The notes: a model not told the origin generated them from the sequence alone. 64,000 nt of DNA from Flavobacterium amnicola (GCF_004122165.1 NZ_SBKO01000001.1:1178001-1242000), one strand, 5' to 3'. Numbered from the stretch's first letter, positions 37,299 through 47,130 are shown. Numbers and translations: made by a program.

Positions 37299-37442
37299 GC
37301 TTTAACGTTGGAGCAGCGCTTGTTCGTTTTCAATTGGGTTGAAGTGATTAAAGTTGATTTTCTGACAGTGTTGAAAATAAAACAAAAAATATTACTAGGA
37401 AAGAAATCGTTTTATGATTTACGATGATAAATAAAAATTCTC

Positions 37443-37450
37443 TACATTTG
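37443..37450 (+). promoter_or_regulatory. -7 element of the Trp leader / DAHP synthase
   Basis: TACATTTG, five bases before the leader ATG, so the 5' UTR must be very short or start codon use leaderless-like. The sulfur box AGAAAAATAATCT is absent here. Confidence 0.6.
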
Positions 37451-37455
37451 TAAAT

Positions 37456-37515
37456 ATGTTAAAAAGAAAAGAAAATATGGTGGCAACTTGGTGGAATACA
37501 TTTCCTCAGGGATAA
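37456..37515 (+). CDS. Tryptophan attenuator leader peptide
   Basis: 19 codons: MLKRKENMVATWWNTFPQG. Two adjacent Trp codons (37489-37494). GGGATAACT (37509-37517, across the stop) can pair with AGTT(A)ATCCC (37538-37547), which takes the 5' arm of the terminator. A ribosome stalled at the Trp pair leaves 37509 onward free; one at the stop covers it. The geometry matches trp-type attenuation. Downstream is the first enzyme of aromatic amino-acid synthesis. Confidence 0.8.
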   Translation: MLKRKENMVATWWNTFPQG

Positions 37516-37541
37516 CTATGTTTATATGATATAAATTAGTT

Positions 37542-37567
37542 AATCCCGAGTATTCGGGATTTTTTTA
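37542..37567 (+). terminator. Attenuator terminator ahead of DAHP synthase
   Basis: AATCCCGA / TCGGGATT with loop GTAT and a run of seven T, ending 13 bases before the gene. Confidence 0.85.
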
Positions 37568-37579
37568 TTTTTATAGGTT

Positions 37580-38665
37580 ATGAAGATTACAAAAGAAAAT
37601 AAAGCGTGGTTGGCCAATTTTAAATTAAATCATCCGCTAGTCATTGCTGGGCCCTGTAGCGCCGAAACAGAAGAACAAGTCTTAGCCATTGCACATCAAT
37701 TGAAAAATAGCGATGTCAGTATTTTTCGTGCCGGTATTTGGAAGCCCAGAACGCGTCCAGGCGGTTTTGAAGGGGTAGGTGAAATTGGACTGAAATGGTT
37801 GCAAAAAGCAAAAGCCGAAACCGGATTATTAATGGCGACTGAAGTGGCTAATGCTGCCCATGTGAAATTAGCCATCGAGCATGATATTGATGTGTTATGG
37901 ATTGGCGCTCGAACCACGGTAAATCCGTTTGCAGTACAAGAAATTGCCGATGCTTTACAAAATACCGATAAAATTGTTTTGGTCAAAAACCCAGTGAATC
38001 CCGATTTGTCCCTTTGGATTGGTGGTGTAGAACGTTTGTATCAAGCCGGAATTAAAAAGTTAGGGGTGATTCATCGTGGATTTTCTACTTATGAAAAAAC
38101 GAAATACCGTAACAATCCCGAATGGCAAATTGCCATCGATTTGCAAAATAAATTTCCAGATCTAGCACTTATTTGTGATCCATCACATATTACAGGAAAA
38201 CGTTCTATGATACAGGAAGTGTCACAACAAGCACTCGATTTGAATTATGACGGATTAATCATCGAAACGCATATCGATCCTGATAATGCATGGAGTGATG
38301 CTGCACAACAAGTCACACCCGATGCGCTAAAGCAATTGTTTGTCGATTTAAAAATGCGTAAGGAAACGGATGAAAATGCCGAATGGAATAAAGCCTTAGC
38401 TACCCAACGTGCATATATCGACGAATTAGACAATCGATTGATCGATTTGTTTGGAAAACGTATGCGAATTTCTGAAAAAATCGGAAAACTGAAGAAAGAG
38501 AAAAATGTGGCCATCCTACAAAACAAACGTTGGAACGAGATTTTAGGGAAAATGATTTTGGATGGAGAGGAGAAAGGACTTTCGGAAGAATTTATCTTAA
38601 AAATTTTCAAAGCCATTCACCAAGAGAGTATTATTCATCAAGAAAAAGTGGTAAATACTAAATAA
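37580..38665 (+). CDS. Bifunctional DAHP synthase / chorismate mutase
   Basis: 361 residues. N-terminal DAHP synthase of the type I-beta group (AGPCSAETEEQVLAIA near 18, RAGIWKPRTRPGGFEGVGE near 47, ICDPSHITGKRSM near 196) and C-terminal AroQ-type chorismate mutase (about 270-361, IDELDNRLIDLFGKRM). The first commits PEP and erythrose-4-P to the shikimate pathway; the second leads to prephenate. The synthase-mutase order is common in Bacteroidota, where the mutase can serve as a feedback domain. Preceded by a Trp-codon attenuator, so transcription likely falls when tryptophan is plentiful. Confidence 0.93.
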   Translation: MKITKENKAWLANFKLNHPLVIAGPCSAETEEQVLAIAHQLKNSDVSIFRAGIWKPRTRPGGFEGVGEIGLKWLQKAKAETGLLMATEVANAAHVKLAIEHDIDVLWIGARTTVNPFAVQEIADALQNTDKIVLVKNPVNPDLSLWIGGVERLYQAGIKKLGVIHRGFSTYEKTKYRNNPEWQIAIDLQNKFPDLALICDPSHITGKRSMIQEVSQQALDLNYDGLIIETHIDPDNAWSDAAQQVTPDALKQLFVDLKMRKETDENAEWNKALATQRAYIDELDNRLIDLFGKRMRISEKIGKLKKEKNVAILQNKRWNEILGKMILDGEEKGLSEEFILKIFKAIHQESIIHQEKVVNTK

Positions 38666-38681
38666 GTTTTACTTTTGTGGT

Positions 38682-39665
38682 ATGATTGGACTTGTTTATA
38701 AATCAACCGGAAGTTGGTACACCGTTAAGAAGGAGGATGGCAATTTTGTCGAATGCCGTATTAAAGGGAAATTTCGTATCAAAGGAATTAAAAGCACCAA
38801 TCCTATTGCGGTAGGAGATGTGGTTGATTACGAATTAGACGAATCTTCCGATGTGATTACAGGTGTGATTACCAATATTCATGACCGAAAAAATTATATT
38901 GTTCGAAAATCGGTGAATTTGTCGCATCAAATGCACATTATTGCATCGAATGTCGACTATGTTTTTTTGCTAATCACAATCAATAATCCGTCCACAACCA
39001 CCAGTTTTATCGATCGGTTTTTGGTAACTGCAGAAGCTTACGGAATTGAAACCATATTGGTTTTTAATAAAATTGATACGTTTGATGATGCCATGCTCGA
39101 CGAACAGTTGTATTTGCAATACATTTATGAACAAATTGGATATAAATGTTTGCGTGTTTCTTCCACTGAAGCCAAAGGAGTCGACAAGCTCAAAGAAATG
39201 ATGGTGGGCAAAGTGAGTATGTTTTCAGGACATTCTGGAGTAGGAAAATCAACTTTAGTCAATGCATTGGAACCTAGTTTGCAACTCAAAACCAAGCACA
39301 TCTCCGAGCAAAGCAAACAAGGACAACACACCACAACTTTTGCCGAAATGTACGATTTGTCATTTGGTGCTCAAATTATCGATACGCCTGGAATTAAAGG
39401 TTTCGGAGTGGTCGATATGGAAAAAGAAGAAATCAGTGGTTACTTCCCCGAATTTTTCAAATTAAAAGACCAATGCAAATTCAACAATTGTCTGCACAAA
39501 GACGAACCGAAATGTGCGGTGAAAGAAGCCTTAGAAAAAGACGAGATTTCATGGTCGCGCTACAATAGTTATCTTAAAATTTTAGAAGGAGACGATGAAA
39601 CTTACCGTACCGATATTTATAATGCCGATCGTATAGCCAGTGATGAAACCCGCAACAAACAATAA
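38682..39665 (+). CDS. rsgA: Ribosome small-subunit GTPase RsgA
   Basis: 327 residues. Circularly permuted GTPase that acts in late 30S maturation. Order: OB-fold N-terminus; G4 NKID near 128; G1 GHSGVGKSTLVNAL near 186; G3 DTPGIKGFG; C-terminal zinc site CKFNNCLHKDEPKC near 265-278. It begins 16 bases after the DAHP synthase gene and three bases before dtd. Confidence 0.95.
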   Translation: MIGLVYKSTGSWYTVKKEDGNFVECRIKGKFRIKGIKSTNPIAVGDVVDYELDESSDVITGVITNIHDRKNYIVRKSVNLSHQMHIIASNVDYVFLLITINNPSTTTSFIDRFLVTAEAYGIETILVFNKIDTFDDAMLDEQLYLQYIYEQIGYKCLRVSSTEAKGVDKLKEMMVGKVSMFSGHSGVGKSTLVNALEPSLQLKTKHISEQSKQGQHTTTFAEMYDLSFGAQIIDTPGIKGFGVVDMEKEEISGYFPEFFKLKDQCKFNNCLHKDEPKCAVKEALEKDEISWSRYNSYLKILEGDDETYRTDIYNADRIASDETRNKQ

Positions 39666-39668
39666 TTA

Positions 39669-40121
39669 ATGAAAGCGGTTATTCAAAGAGTTTCTGAAGC
39701 TTCCGTTACTATTGATGGATTGAAAGTGGCTTCCATTGCAACAGGATTAGTAGTCTTAATCGGAATGGAAGAAGCAGACAATCAGGAGGATATCAATTGG
39801 TTGACTTCCAAAATAGCCAATCTTCGCATTTTTGGTGATGAAAACGGAGTGATGAATTTGTCTGTAAAAGAAGTAGAGGGCGAACTAATTGTAGTGAGTC
39901 AATTTACGCTTCACGCCCAAACCAAAAAAGGGAATCGCCCCAGTTATATCAAAGCAGCAAGGCCCGAAATTGCCATTCCGTTGTACGAATCGTTTGTCAA
40001 ACAGATGGAAGTTGAAATCGGTAAAAAAGTACAAACCGGTCAATTTGGCGCCGATATGAAAGTGGCTTTAGTCAACGATGGCCCAGTAACCATCATTATA
40101 GATACCAAAAATAAAGAGTAA
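39669..40121 (+). CDS. dtd: D-aminoacyl-tRNA deacylase
   Basis: 150 residues, exactly the usual size. Removes D-amino acids (and Gly) from mischarged tRNAs. Motifs: MKAVIQRVSEASVTIDG, the SQFTLHAQTKKGNRPSY active-site region (SQxT) and the cis-Gly-Pro motif NDGPVTIIID. Close behind rsgA, so co-transcribed. Confidence 0.95.
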   Translation: MKAVIQRVSEASVTIDGLKVASIATGLVVLIGMEEADNQEDINWLTSKIANLRIFGDENGVMNLSVKEVEGELIVVSQFTLHAQTKKGNRPSYIKAARPEIAIPLYESFVKQMEVEIGKKVQTGQFGADMKVALVNDGPVTIIIDTKNKE

Positions 40122-40131
40122 TAAATCAAGT

Positions 40132-40305
40132 ATGGATTATAAAAAATTTCTGTTAGAGTTTATTTTCAATGGATTGATTGCGACTTCTTTGTCCTACTTT
40201 TTTATTTACCAAGACTGGAGTAAATCCTTTGTTTTTGGGTGGGGATTCGGATTGTTAATGGCTGTTTTTTATACGTTTATCTTGCCAAGATTTAAAAAGA
40301 AATAA
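40132..40305 (+). CDS. Small two-helix membrane protein
   Basis: 57 residues beginning MDYKKFLLEFIFNGL, ending LPRFKKK. Two hydrophobic segments (about 7-26 and 33-52) joined by a short polar turn YQDWSK; basic ends suggest both termini are cytoplasmic. It starts 10 bases after the dtd stop and ends six bases before the next gene, so it belongs to the operon. No known family recognised. Confidence 0.65.
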   Translation: MDYKKFLLEFIFNGLIATSLSYFFIYQDWSKSFVFGWGFGLLMAVFYTFILPRFKKK

Positions 40306-40311
40306 TTGTAA

Positions 40312-42204
40312 ATGAAAATAAATTATTGCTTCCTTTTTATATTTTTTTCTGTCAATGTTTTGCTATCACAAAGCATAGATTTTTCTGTCAATGACATTCC
40401 TAATGAATTAAATGAAAATGCGAACAGTGTTATTAGAGATCAAAGAATCACAGTAGAAATAAAATCTATTTCCAATATGATTATAAAATCAAAAAAAGTA
40501 ACGACTGTTCTAAATGAAAAAGGATATCAGAATATTGATGCTTTCGAATATTATGACAAATCATCAAATGTTACTTCTATTGAAGCTACTATTTTTAATT
40601 CTTACGGAAATGAAATAAAAAAGTTAAAACGAAAAGATTTTTTTGACCAAAGTATTGTTGATGGTTCAAGCGAGGTTTCAGATACTAGAGTGATGTCACT
40701 TGTGTATACTCCAACTGAGTACCCATTTACTATTGTTTATGAAAGTGAAATCCAAACGAATAATACCGCTTTTATACCCAAATTATTTCCTGTAAATGAC
40801 TTTTATGAAAGTGTTCAAAAATCAACTTTTAGAATAGATTATCCGTCTAAATTAGGATTCAAATACAAAGAAATTAATCTAGAAAATTGCAAATTTATCA
40901 AAAAGCAATTGGATGAATCTTTACAGTATGAGTTCGAAAATTTGATTGCCGTTAAGAAAGAGGAGTTGTCTGACTATAATTTTCCACGGGTTTTATTTGG
41001 GTTGAATCAGTTTATGCTCGAAGGAGTGGAAGGAAATGCTTCCAATTGGAAAAATTTTGGTTTGTGGGTAAATGAAAAACTATTAAAAGACACTCAAGAA
41101 CTCTCTCAAGAAACAAAAAATAAAATTATTGAGCTAACAAAAAACGAATCAGATGTACTTAAAAAAGCCAGGATAATTTATCAATACGTACAAAATAAGA
41201 CCCGTTATATTAGCATTCAATTAGGAATTGGAGGTTGGAAACCAATGTTGGCTAAAAATGTTGATAGACTGGGTTATGGCGATTGTAAAGCGTTGAGTAA
41301 TTATACAAAAGCATTGTTAGATGTTGTAGGAATAAAGTCGTATTATGCGATAATTTATGGAGGCGTTGAGAGAGAAGATATTCAAGAAGATATTGTGTCA
41401 ATGCAAGGGAATCATGCTGTTTTAGCAATTCCAAATAATGAAAAATTGTATTTTCTGGAATGTACTAGTCAAACCAAACCTTTTGGATTTGAAGGCGATT
41501 TTACCGACAATAGGGTTGCGTTGCTAATTACACCTGAAGGAGGGGAATTGGTTAGAACAAAGAAGTATATTGATCAAGATAATGCTCAAATTTCAAATGC
41601 AAAAATAGTTGTTGATTCGGCAAATAAGATAAGTATTGTTGCAGAAATTAAATCTACTGGGATTCAATATGATAGAGTAGTAGAATTTGAAAAATTTCCA
41701 ACGGAAAAAGCAAAAGAATTGTATAAGTATAGATTTTCAAATGTTAAGCAATTGTCTGTTGAAAGTATTAAATTTAACAATGACAAAACCAATGTTCAAT
41801 TTATTGAAAATGTAGTATTGAGTGTATACAATTATATCGAAAATTTTGGAAATGAAAAGTTGTTTGCACTTAATATGTTGAATCAGAATAACGAAATTCC
41901 ACAGCGATATAGAAATAGAAAGAATGATTTTGAAATTGATAATGGATTTTACGATCTTGATAATGTTGAAATCGAATTGCCTAAAACCTATAAAATAGTT
42001 TCCCAGCCAGAAAATATTAAAATTGACTCTAAGTTTGGAACCTATAATGTTGAAATTTCTGTTTTGAGTTCGAATAGAATGCTTTACAAAAGAGAATTAT
42101 TAATTAAAAAAGGGAATTATTTGGCTTCAGAATATGAAGACTATAGAAAATTCAGGGAACTGGTAGCTAAAAACGATAATTTAAAAACGATAATTCAAGA
42201 ATAA
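40312..42204 (+). CDS. DUF3857 / transglutaminase-like exported protein (paralogue 1)
   Basis: 630 residues with a signal peptide (MKINYCFLFIFFSVNVLLSQ). N-terminal DUF3857 beta domain, then a transglutaminase-like core near 280-345: RYISIQLGIGGWKP and GYGDCKALSNYTKALLD, with Cys in the DCK motif and GNHAVLAI providing the His. The core implies a Cys-protease or transglutaminase-type fold; activity of this family is unproven. It precedes a second member by one base. Lower GC and Lys/Asn/Ile-rich, as neighbours. Confidence 0.85.
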   Translation: MKINYCFLFIFFSVNVLLSQSIDFSVNDIPNELNENANSVIRDQRITVEIKSISNMIIKSKKVTTVLNEKGYQNIDAFEYYDKSSNVTSIEATIFNSYGNEIKKLKRKDFFDQSIVDGSSEVSDTRVMSLVYTPTEYPFTIVYESEIQTNNTAFIPKLFPVNDFYESVQKSTFRIDYPSKLGFKYKEINLENCKFIKKQLDESLQYEFENLIAVKKEELSDYNFPRVLFGLNQFMLEGVEGNASNWKNFGLWVNEKLLKDTQELSQETKNKIIELTKNESDVLKKARIIYQYVQNKTRYISIQLGIGGWKPMLAKNVDRLGYGDCKALSNYTKALLDVVGIKSYYAIIYGGVEREDIQEDIVSMQGNHAVLAIPNNEKLYFLECTSQTKPFGFEGDFTDNRVALLITPEGGELVRTKKYIDQDNAQISNAKIVVDSANKISIVAEIKSTGIQYDRVVEFEKFPTEKAKELYKYRFSNVKQLSVESIKFNNDKTNVQFIENVVLSVYNYIENFGNEKLFALNMLNQNNEIPQRYRNRKNDFEIDNGFYDLDNVEIELPKTYKIVSQPENIKIDSKFGTYNVEISVLSSNRMLYKRELLIKKGNYLASEYEDYRKFRELVAKNDNLKTIIQE

Positions 42205-42205
42205 T

Positions 42206-44212
42206 ATGAGAAACTTTATAGGCTTATTAATGGCACTCCTATGTGTTCAAACATATGGTCAAAAACAAGAGTTAGGAAACGTAACAATCGAGGAGTTAAA
42301 AGAAAGAAGAAATCCTAATGATACTAGTGCAGTTGCTACTGTTTTGTTTGAAAAAGGAAGAACTTTTTTTGAATACAAACAAGACAATGGTTTTTTTGTT
42401 ATGACGGAAGTTGAAGTTAAATTAAAAATATATAAAAAAGAGGGTTATGATTATGCAAATAAGATAATTTCGTACTACACTGGTGGTAATAGTGACGAAA
42501 GTGTTGACTTTTCAAAGGCAATTACATACAACTTAGTGAACGGAAATGTTGAGAAAACAAAACTCAAATCAGATGGAGAATTTAATCAACAAAAAAATAA
42601 ATATTGGGCAGAAAGAAAGATATCAATGCCTAATGTTAAGGAAGGTTCTATAATTGAATACAAATACACAATTAAATCTCCATACTCGTCTTCTTTGCCC
42701 GAATGGAAATTTCAAAGACAAATTCCTGTGAATTATTCTGAATACAATACCGATATACCAGAATTTTATACTTACAATGTTTATAGGAAGGGAACATTTA
42801 AAATAAATGAGACTAAAAGCCAAAAAAATAAATCCATAACGCTTACCGAAAAAATAATTTCAAGAGGACAAAATGGGAAGGCTTATGAAACCATTACCAC
42901 AAACATTAATTATATAGATGCTTCAGTCAACTATAGTGCGACAAATGTTCCGGCTTTAAAAGATGAAGAGTATGTCAATAATATCGACAATTATACTTCT
43001 GCTATTCAACATGAACTCGCAAGTACTCAATTTAGAAATCAGGAAGTTGAATATTTTTCAACAACTTGGGATGCCGTCGTAAAAAATATTTATGAGAATA
43101 GTGATTTTGGAGCTCAATTAAATAAAACAGGTTATTTTGAAAAGGATATAGACGCCCTTGTATCAGCTAGTAGTACTAAAAATGAAAAAATTAATGCCAT
43201 TTTTAATTTTGTAAAATCAAAAATGAAATGGAATAATTTCAGAGGTTATATTTGTGATGAAGGAGTAAAGGAAGCCTACAAAACTAAAGTTGGTGGAGTA
43301 GCAGAGATCAATTTGATGTTAACCGCAATGTTGCGATATGCAGGTATAGAAGCAAATCCTGTTTTGTTAAGTACAAGAGACAATGGAATTGCATTTTTTC
43401 CGAATAGGAAAGCCTATAATTATGTGATTTCAGGAGTAGAAGACGGAGAAGAGGTCATATTGTTAGACGCCACAAATCCATATTCAGAGCCTAATATTTT
43501 GCCTATTAATGACCTGAACTGGTTTGGTAGAATGATTAGGAGAAATGGAACTTCAGCAGAAATTAATTTAAACTCTAAAATGATTTCAAAAGAAATTGTA
43601 AGAGCCTTAGTTTCATTAAAAGCCAATGGTGAAATAACAGGAAAAATTAATGAGCAGTATACCGATTATAATGGATTTGTTTTTAGAAATAAATACAATG
43701 CCCTTTCTGAAGATGCATATCTTGAGAAATTGGAAAAAAGATACAACGGGATACAAATTTCTGAATATACTATTCAAAACAAACAAAATTATAGCAGTCC
43801 AATTATTGAAACCTATTCTTTTGTAAATTCCAACGCTGTTGAAATAATTGGAGGGAAAATATATTTTTCACCTTTGTTCTTTTTAACGACCTACGATAAC
43901 CCCTTCAAACAAGATATTAGAGAATATCCAATCGATTTTACTTACCCAAATCAGGAAAAATATTTGTTTGTCATCGAAATTCCTGAAGGATATGAAGTGG
44001 AATCATTACCCAAGCCAATTAATTTAGCTTTTAGTGATAATTCAATGACTTTCAAATTCAATATTTTGAATGAAGGACGAAAAATTAATGTATCGTCTCT
44101 TTTTGAAATAAATACAAGTATTTATTCTCCTGATAACTACGAAGAATTAAAAGCATTTTACACCGAAATGATTAAAAAACAAACCGAAAAAATAGTGCTA
44201 AAAAAAGTATAG
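42206..44212 (+). CDS. DUF3857 / transglutaminase-like exported protein (paralogue 2)
   Basis: 668 residues with signal peptide (MRNFIGLLMALLCVQTYGQ). Same plan as the preceding gene but diverged. In the core, the position corresponding to the DCK cysteine reads GVAEINLMLTAMLRYAG near residue 375, so the catalytic Cys appears to be replaced (GDC to GVAE). This copy may be enzymatically inactive. The pair is probably translated together, since their coding regions are one base apart. Confidence 0.85.
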   Translation: MRNFIGLLMALLCVQTYGQKQELGNVTIEELKERRNPNDTSAVATVLFEKGRTFFEYKQDNGFFVMTEVEVKLKIYKKEGYDYANKIISYYTGGNSDESVDFSKAITYNLVNGNVEKTKLKSDGEFNQQKNKYWAERKISMPNVKEGSIIEYKYTIKSPYSSSLPEWKFQRQIPVNYSEYNTDIPEFYTYNVYRKGTFKINETKSQKNKSITLTEKIISRGQNGKAYETITTNINYIDASVNYSATNVPALKDEEYVNNIDNYTSAIQHELASTQFRNQEVEYFSTTWDAVVKNIYENSDFGAQLNKTGYFEKDIDALVSASSTKNEKINAIFNFVKSKMKWNNFRGYICDEGVKEAYKTKVGGVAEINLMLTAMLRYAGIEANPVLLSTRDNGIAFFPNRKAYNYVISGVEDGEEVILLDATNPYSEPNILPINDLNWFGRMIRRNGTSAEINLNSKMISKEIVRALVSLKANGEITGKINEQYTDYNGFVFRNKYNALSEDAYLEKLEKRYNGIQISEYTIQNKQNYSSPIIETYSFVNSNAVEIIGGKIYFSPLFFLTTYDNPFKQDIREYPIDFTYPNQEKYLFVIEIPEGYEVESLPKPINLAFSDNSMTFKFNILNEGRKINVSSLFEINTSIYSPDNYEELKAFYTEMIKKQTEKIVLKKV

Positions 44213-44213
44213 T

Positions 44214-44540
44214 ATGAACTTGAAACATTCCCAACTCGAAGTAGACAATTGGATTAAAAATCATGGGGTTCGTTATTTTAACGAATTGACCAATATGGCG
44301 CAACTTACCGAAGAAGTAGGTGAAGTGGCTCGTATTATTGCGCGCCGTTACGGGGAACAATCGGAAAAAGAAAGCGATAAAAACAAAGACTTAGGAGAAG
44401 AATTAGCCGATGTAGTTTTTGTGGTGTTGTGCTTGGCCAATCAAACGGGAATCGATTTGCAGGCTGCCTTTGATAAAAAAATGGATTTGAAAACCAATCG
44501 CGATCACGATAGACATCACAACAATGAAAAATTAAAGTAG
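44214..44540 (+). CDS. MazG-like nucleotide pyrophosphohydrolase
   Basis: 108 residues. Helical metal-binding motifs QLTEEVGEVARII near 29 and DLGEELADVVFVVL near 62 (ExxE and ExxD ligands) mark the all-alpha NTP pyrophosphatase family. Likely removes pyrophosphate from non-canonical or deoxy-NTPs. Its stop (TAG) overlaps by one base the GTG start of aroA. Confidence 0.9.
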   Translation: MNLKHSQLEVDNWIKNHGVRYFNELTNMAQLTEEVGEVARIIARRYGEQSEKESDKNKDLGEELADVVFVVLCLANQTGIDLQAAFDKKMDLKTNRDHDRHHNNEKLK

Positions 44541-45790
44541 TGAATCTGTTACTTCAAAAAATATCCATCAGCAGCCCTCCATCAGTAATTAAAATCGCTG
44601 GTTCCAAATCAGAAACCAATCGGTTGTTGTTGCTTCAAGCATTATATCCAGAATTGAAAATTGAAAACATTTCTAATTCCGATGATTCTGAAGTAATGCA
44701 AAAAGCATTGCAATCCAATAAAAAAGAATGTCACACTGATCTTGTCGATGTGCATCACGCAGGAACCGCGATGCGTTTTCTTGCCGCCTTTTTTGCGATA
44801 CAAGAAGGGAAAGAAGTTATTTTGACCGGTTCTTCTCGTATGAAAGAACGTCCCATCCAAATTTTAGTAGATGCGCTTCGTCAATTAGGAGCCAATATAG
44901 AGTATGTGGAAAATGAAGGTTTTCCACCGTTGAGAATCAGCGGAAAAAAAATTACCCACAATAATGTTTCCCTTGCGGCTAATGTGAGCAGCCAGTACAT
45001 TTCGGCCTTATTGTTAATGGCTCCGAAACTCGAAAATGGACTAGAATTAACTCTTGAAGGTGAAATTACATCCGTTCCTTATATTAAAATGACGTTGGCT
45101 TTGTTACATGAAATCGGAGTAAAAACGTCTTTTAAAAACAATATAATTTCAGTTTCACCACAACTTATAACTTATAACTCACAACTGATAACTGTTGAAT
45201 CCGATTGGTCATCTGCATCCTATTGGTATTCAATCATAGCTTTATCAGCCATCGGAACTAAAATTACTTTATCGAGTTACAAAGAAAATAGCCTTCAAGG
45301 CGATGCTGCTTTAGTGGAAATGTATAAAAATTTTGGAGTGGAGACAGCTTTCAATGGCAATGAATCTATTTCAATTTCAAAAAAAAATAATAATCATCCA
45401 TCATCCATCATCCAACAACTAAACGATTCTCCCGATTTAGCCCAAACCATTGCTGTGACTTGTTTCGGTTTAGGAATGGGATGTCAACTTTCAGGACTAC
45501 AGACATTGAAAATTAAAGAAACGGATCGATTACAAGCCCTTAAAAACGAATTGGAAAAATTAGGAGCAACTGTTATGATTACTGACGATTCTTTACAATT
45601 AGAACCCTCCTCGTTTATTCGTGAAAATGTGACAATCGAAACCTACCAAGATCATCGTATGGCGATGGCTTTCGCACCATTAGCATTAAAAACGAATATC
45701 ATTATTGAAGAGGCTGAGGTAGTTTCGAAGTCCTATCCCAATTTTTGGACCGATTTAAAAGCAATGGGCTTCCATATTTCAGAAATATAA
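44540..45790 (+). CDS. aroA: 3-phosphoshikimate 1-carboxyvinyltransferase (EPSP synthase)
   Basis: 416 residues with a GTG start overlapping the previous stop. Joins PEP to shikimate-3-phosphate. Motifs: IAGSKSETNRLLLLQAL near 18, HAGTAMRFLAAFFA near 73, SSRMKERPI near 95, DWSSASYWYSIIALS near 222, KETDRLQALKNELEKLGA near 325, DHRMAMAFAPLAL near 372. Two low-complexity insertions (bases 45165-45200 and 45395-45425) read like the intergenic repeats seen elsewhere in this genome. Confidence 0.95.
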   Translation: MNLLLQKISISSPPSVIKIAGSKSETNRLLLLQALYPELKIENISNSDDSEVMQKALQSNKKECHTDLVDVHHAGTAMRFLAAFFAIQEGKEVILTGSSRMKERPIQILVDALRQLGANIEYVENEGFPPLRISGKKITHNNVSLAANVSSQYISALLLMAPKLENGLELTLEGEITSVPYIKMTLALLHEIGVKTSFKNNIISVSPQLITYNSQLITVESDWSSASYWYSIIALSAIGTKITLSSYKENSLQGDAALVEMYKNFGVETAFNGNESISISKKNNNHPSSIIQQLNDSPDLAQTIAVTCFGLGMGCQLSGLQTLKIKETDRLQALKNELEKLGATVMITDDSLQLEPSSFIRENVTIETYQDHRMAMAFAPLALKTNIIIEEAEVVSKSYPNFWTDLKAMGFHISEI

Positions 45791-45853
45791 GAATTCATAA
45801 CCTTAGTGTCCTTGCGCCTTAGCGCCTCTTTTTAAAAATAAAGTCCAAAACAC

Positions 45854-45885
45854 TTGACAACGCCTATCTCACGATAGTATATTTG
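45854..45885 (+). promoter_or_regulatory. queA promoter
   Basis: TTG at 45854-45856, 21-base spacer, TATATTTG at 45878-45885. Upstream DNA (45802-45835) resembles the common CTTAGTG-TCCTTGCGCCTTAGCG intergenic repeat type. Confidence 0.6.
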
Positions 45886-45941
45886 CAAACTTGCTTTTCA
45901 GAATAATTCTGAAATCTAAAATCTGCAATCTAAAATTAAGT

Positions 45942-46991
45942 ATGAAATTATCTCATTTTCAATTCAATTTACCTACTGAATTATTAGCGGAATTCCCTGC
46001 CGAAAACCGTGACGAATCTCGTTTAATGGTTGTCAACAGAAAGACAGGAACTATTGAACACAAATTATTCAAAGATATTTTAGAATATTTTGACGAAGGC
46101 GATGTAATGGTGGTAAACAATACTAAGGTTTTTCCAGCGCGTCTTTATGGTAATAAAGAAAAAACAGGAGCACGTATTGAAGTTTTCTTGTTAAGAGAAT
46201 TAAATGCGGAGCAACGTCTTTGGGATGTTTTGGTAGATCCAGCCCGTAAAATTCGTATCGGAAATAAATTATACTTTGGAGATGATGATTCATTAGTAGC
46301 TGAAGTAATCGACAATACAACCTCTCGTGGTAGAACCTTACGTTTCTTATATGATGGTTCGTATGAAGAATTCAGAGCGAAATTGGTAGAACTTGGTGAA
46401 ACACCAATCCCGAAATACATTAACCGTGAAGTAACTCCTGAAGATGCAGAGCGTTACCAAACCATTTATGCCAAAGAAGAGGGTGCAGTTGCAGCCCCTA
46501 CAGCTGGTTTGCACTTTTCGAAACACTTAATGAAGCGTTTGGAAATCAAAGGTGTTGATTTTGCAGAAGTAACACTACACGTTGGTTTGGGTACTTTTAA
46601 TCCGGTGGAAGTAGAAGATTTATCGAAACACAAAATGGATTCTGAAGAATTAAAAATTACGCAAGAAGCTTGTGATAAAGTTAACAAAGCCAAAGCCAAT
46701 AAAAAACGTGTTTGTGCAATTGGTACTACAACGATGCGTGCTTTAGAAAGTTCGGTTTCGTCAAACAAAACATTAAATGCATTTGAAGGTTGGACCAATA
46801 AATTCATTTTCCCTCCTCACGATTTTAGTTTGGCTGATTGTATGGTGACTAATTTTCATACTCCGAAATCAACCTTGTTAATGATGATATCTGCTTTCTG
46901 TGGTCATGATTTAATGCGTAAAGCATATGATGAAGCGATTAAAGAAGGTTATAAATTCTATTCTTACGGTGATGCCATGTTGATTTTGTAA
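45942..46991 (+). CDS. queA: S-adenosylmethionine:tRNA ribosyltransferase-isomerase
   Basis: 349 residues from ATG 45942 ([19 protein letters not shown]), the normal QueA start; an earlier ATG lies in the leader DNA. Makes epoxyqueuosine on tRNA, using SAM as a ribosyl donor. Motifs: [34 protein letters not shown] near 190, and [18 protein letters not shown] near 305. Confidence 0.95.
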   Translation: MKLSHFQFNLPTELLAEFPAENRDESRLMVVNRKTGTIEHKLFKDILEYFDEGDVMVVNNTKVFPARLYGNKEKTGARIEVFLLRELNAEQRLWDVLVDPARKIRIGNKLYFGDDDSLVAEVIDNTTSRGRTLRFLYDGSYEEFRAKLVELGETPIPKYINREVTPEDAERYQTIYAKEEGAVAAPTAGLHFSKHLMKRLEIKGVDFAEVTLHVGLGTFNPVEVEDLSKHKMDSEELKITQEACDKVNKAKANKKRVCAIGTTTMRALESSVSSNKTLNAFEGWTNKFIFPPHDFSLADCMVTNFHTPKSTLLMMISAFCGHDLMRKAYDEAIKEGYKFYSYGDAMLIL

Positions 46992-47019
46992 TCATTGTAA
47001 AAAATAAAAATACTATTCA

Positions 47020-47049
47020 AACCCAATCTTTTAGGATTGGGTTTTTTTA
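47020..47049 (+). terminator. Terminator of queA
   Basis: AAACCCAATC / GATTGGGTTT with a 6-base loop and T-run. Confidence 0.85.
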
Positions 47050-47130
47050 TTCTCTGCCCTAAACTTTAAAACATTGTTGCTTTGCTTCTTTGTAACTTTT
47101 CAATACTTTTACACTTCAAAACTAAATCCA

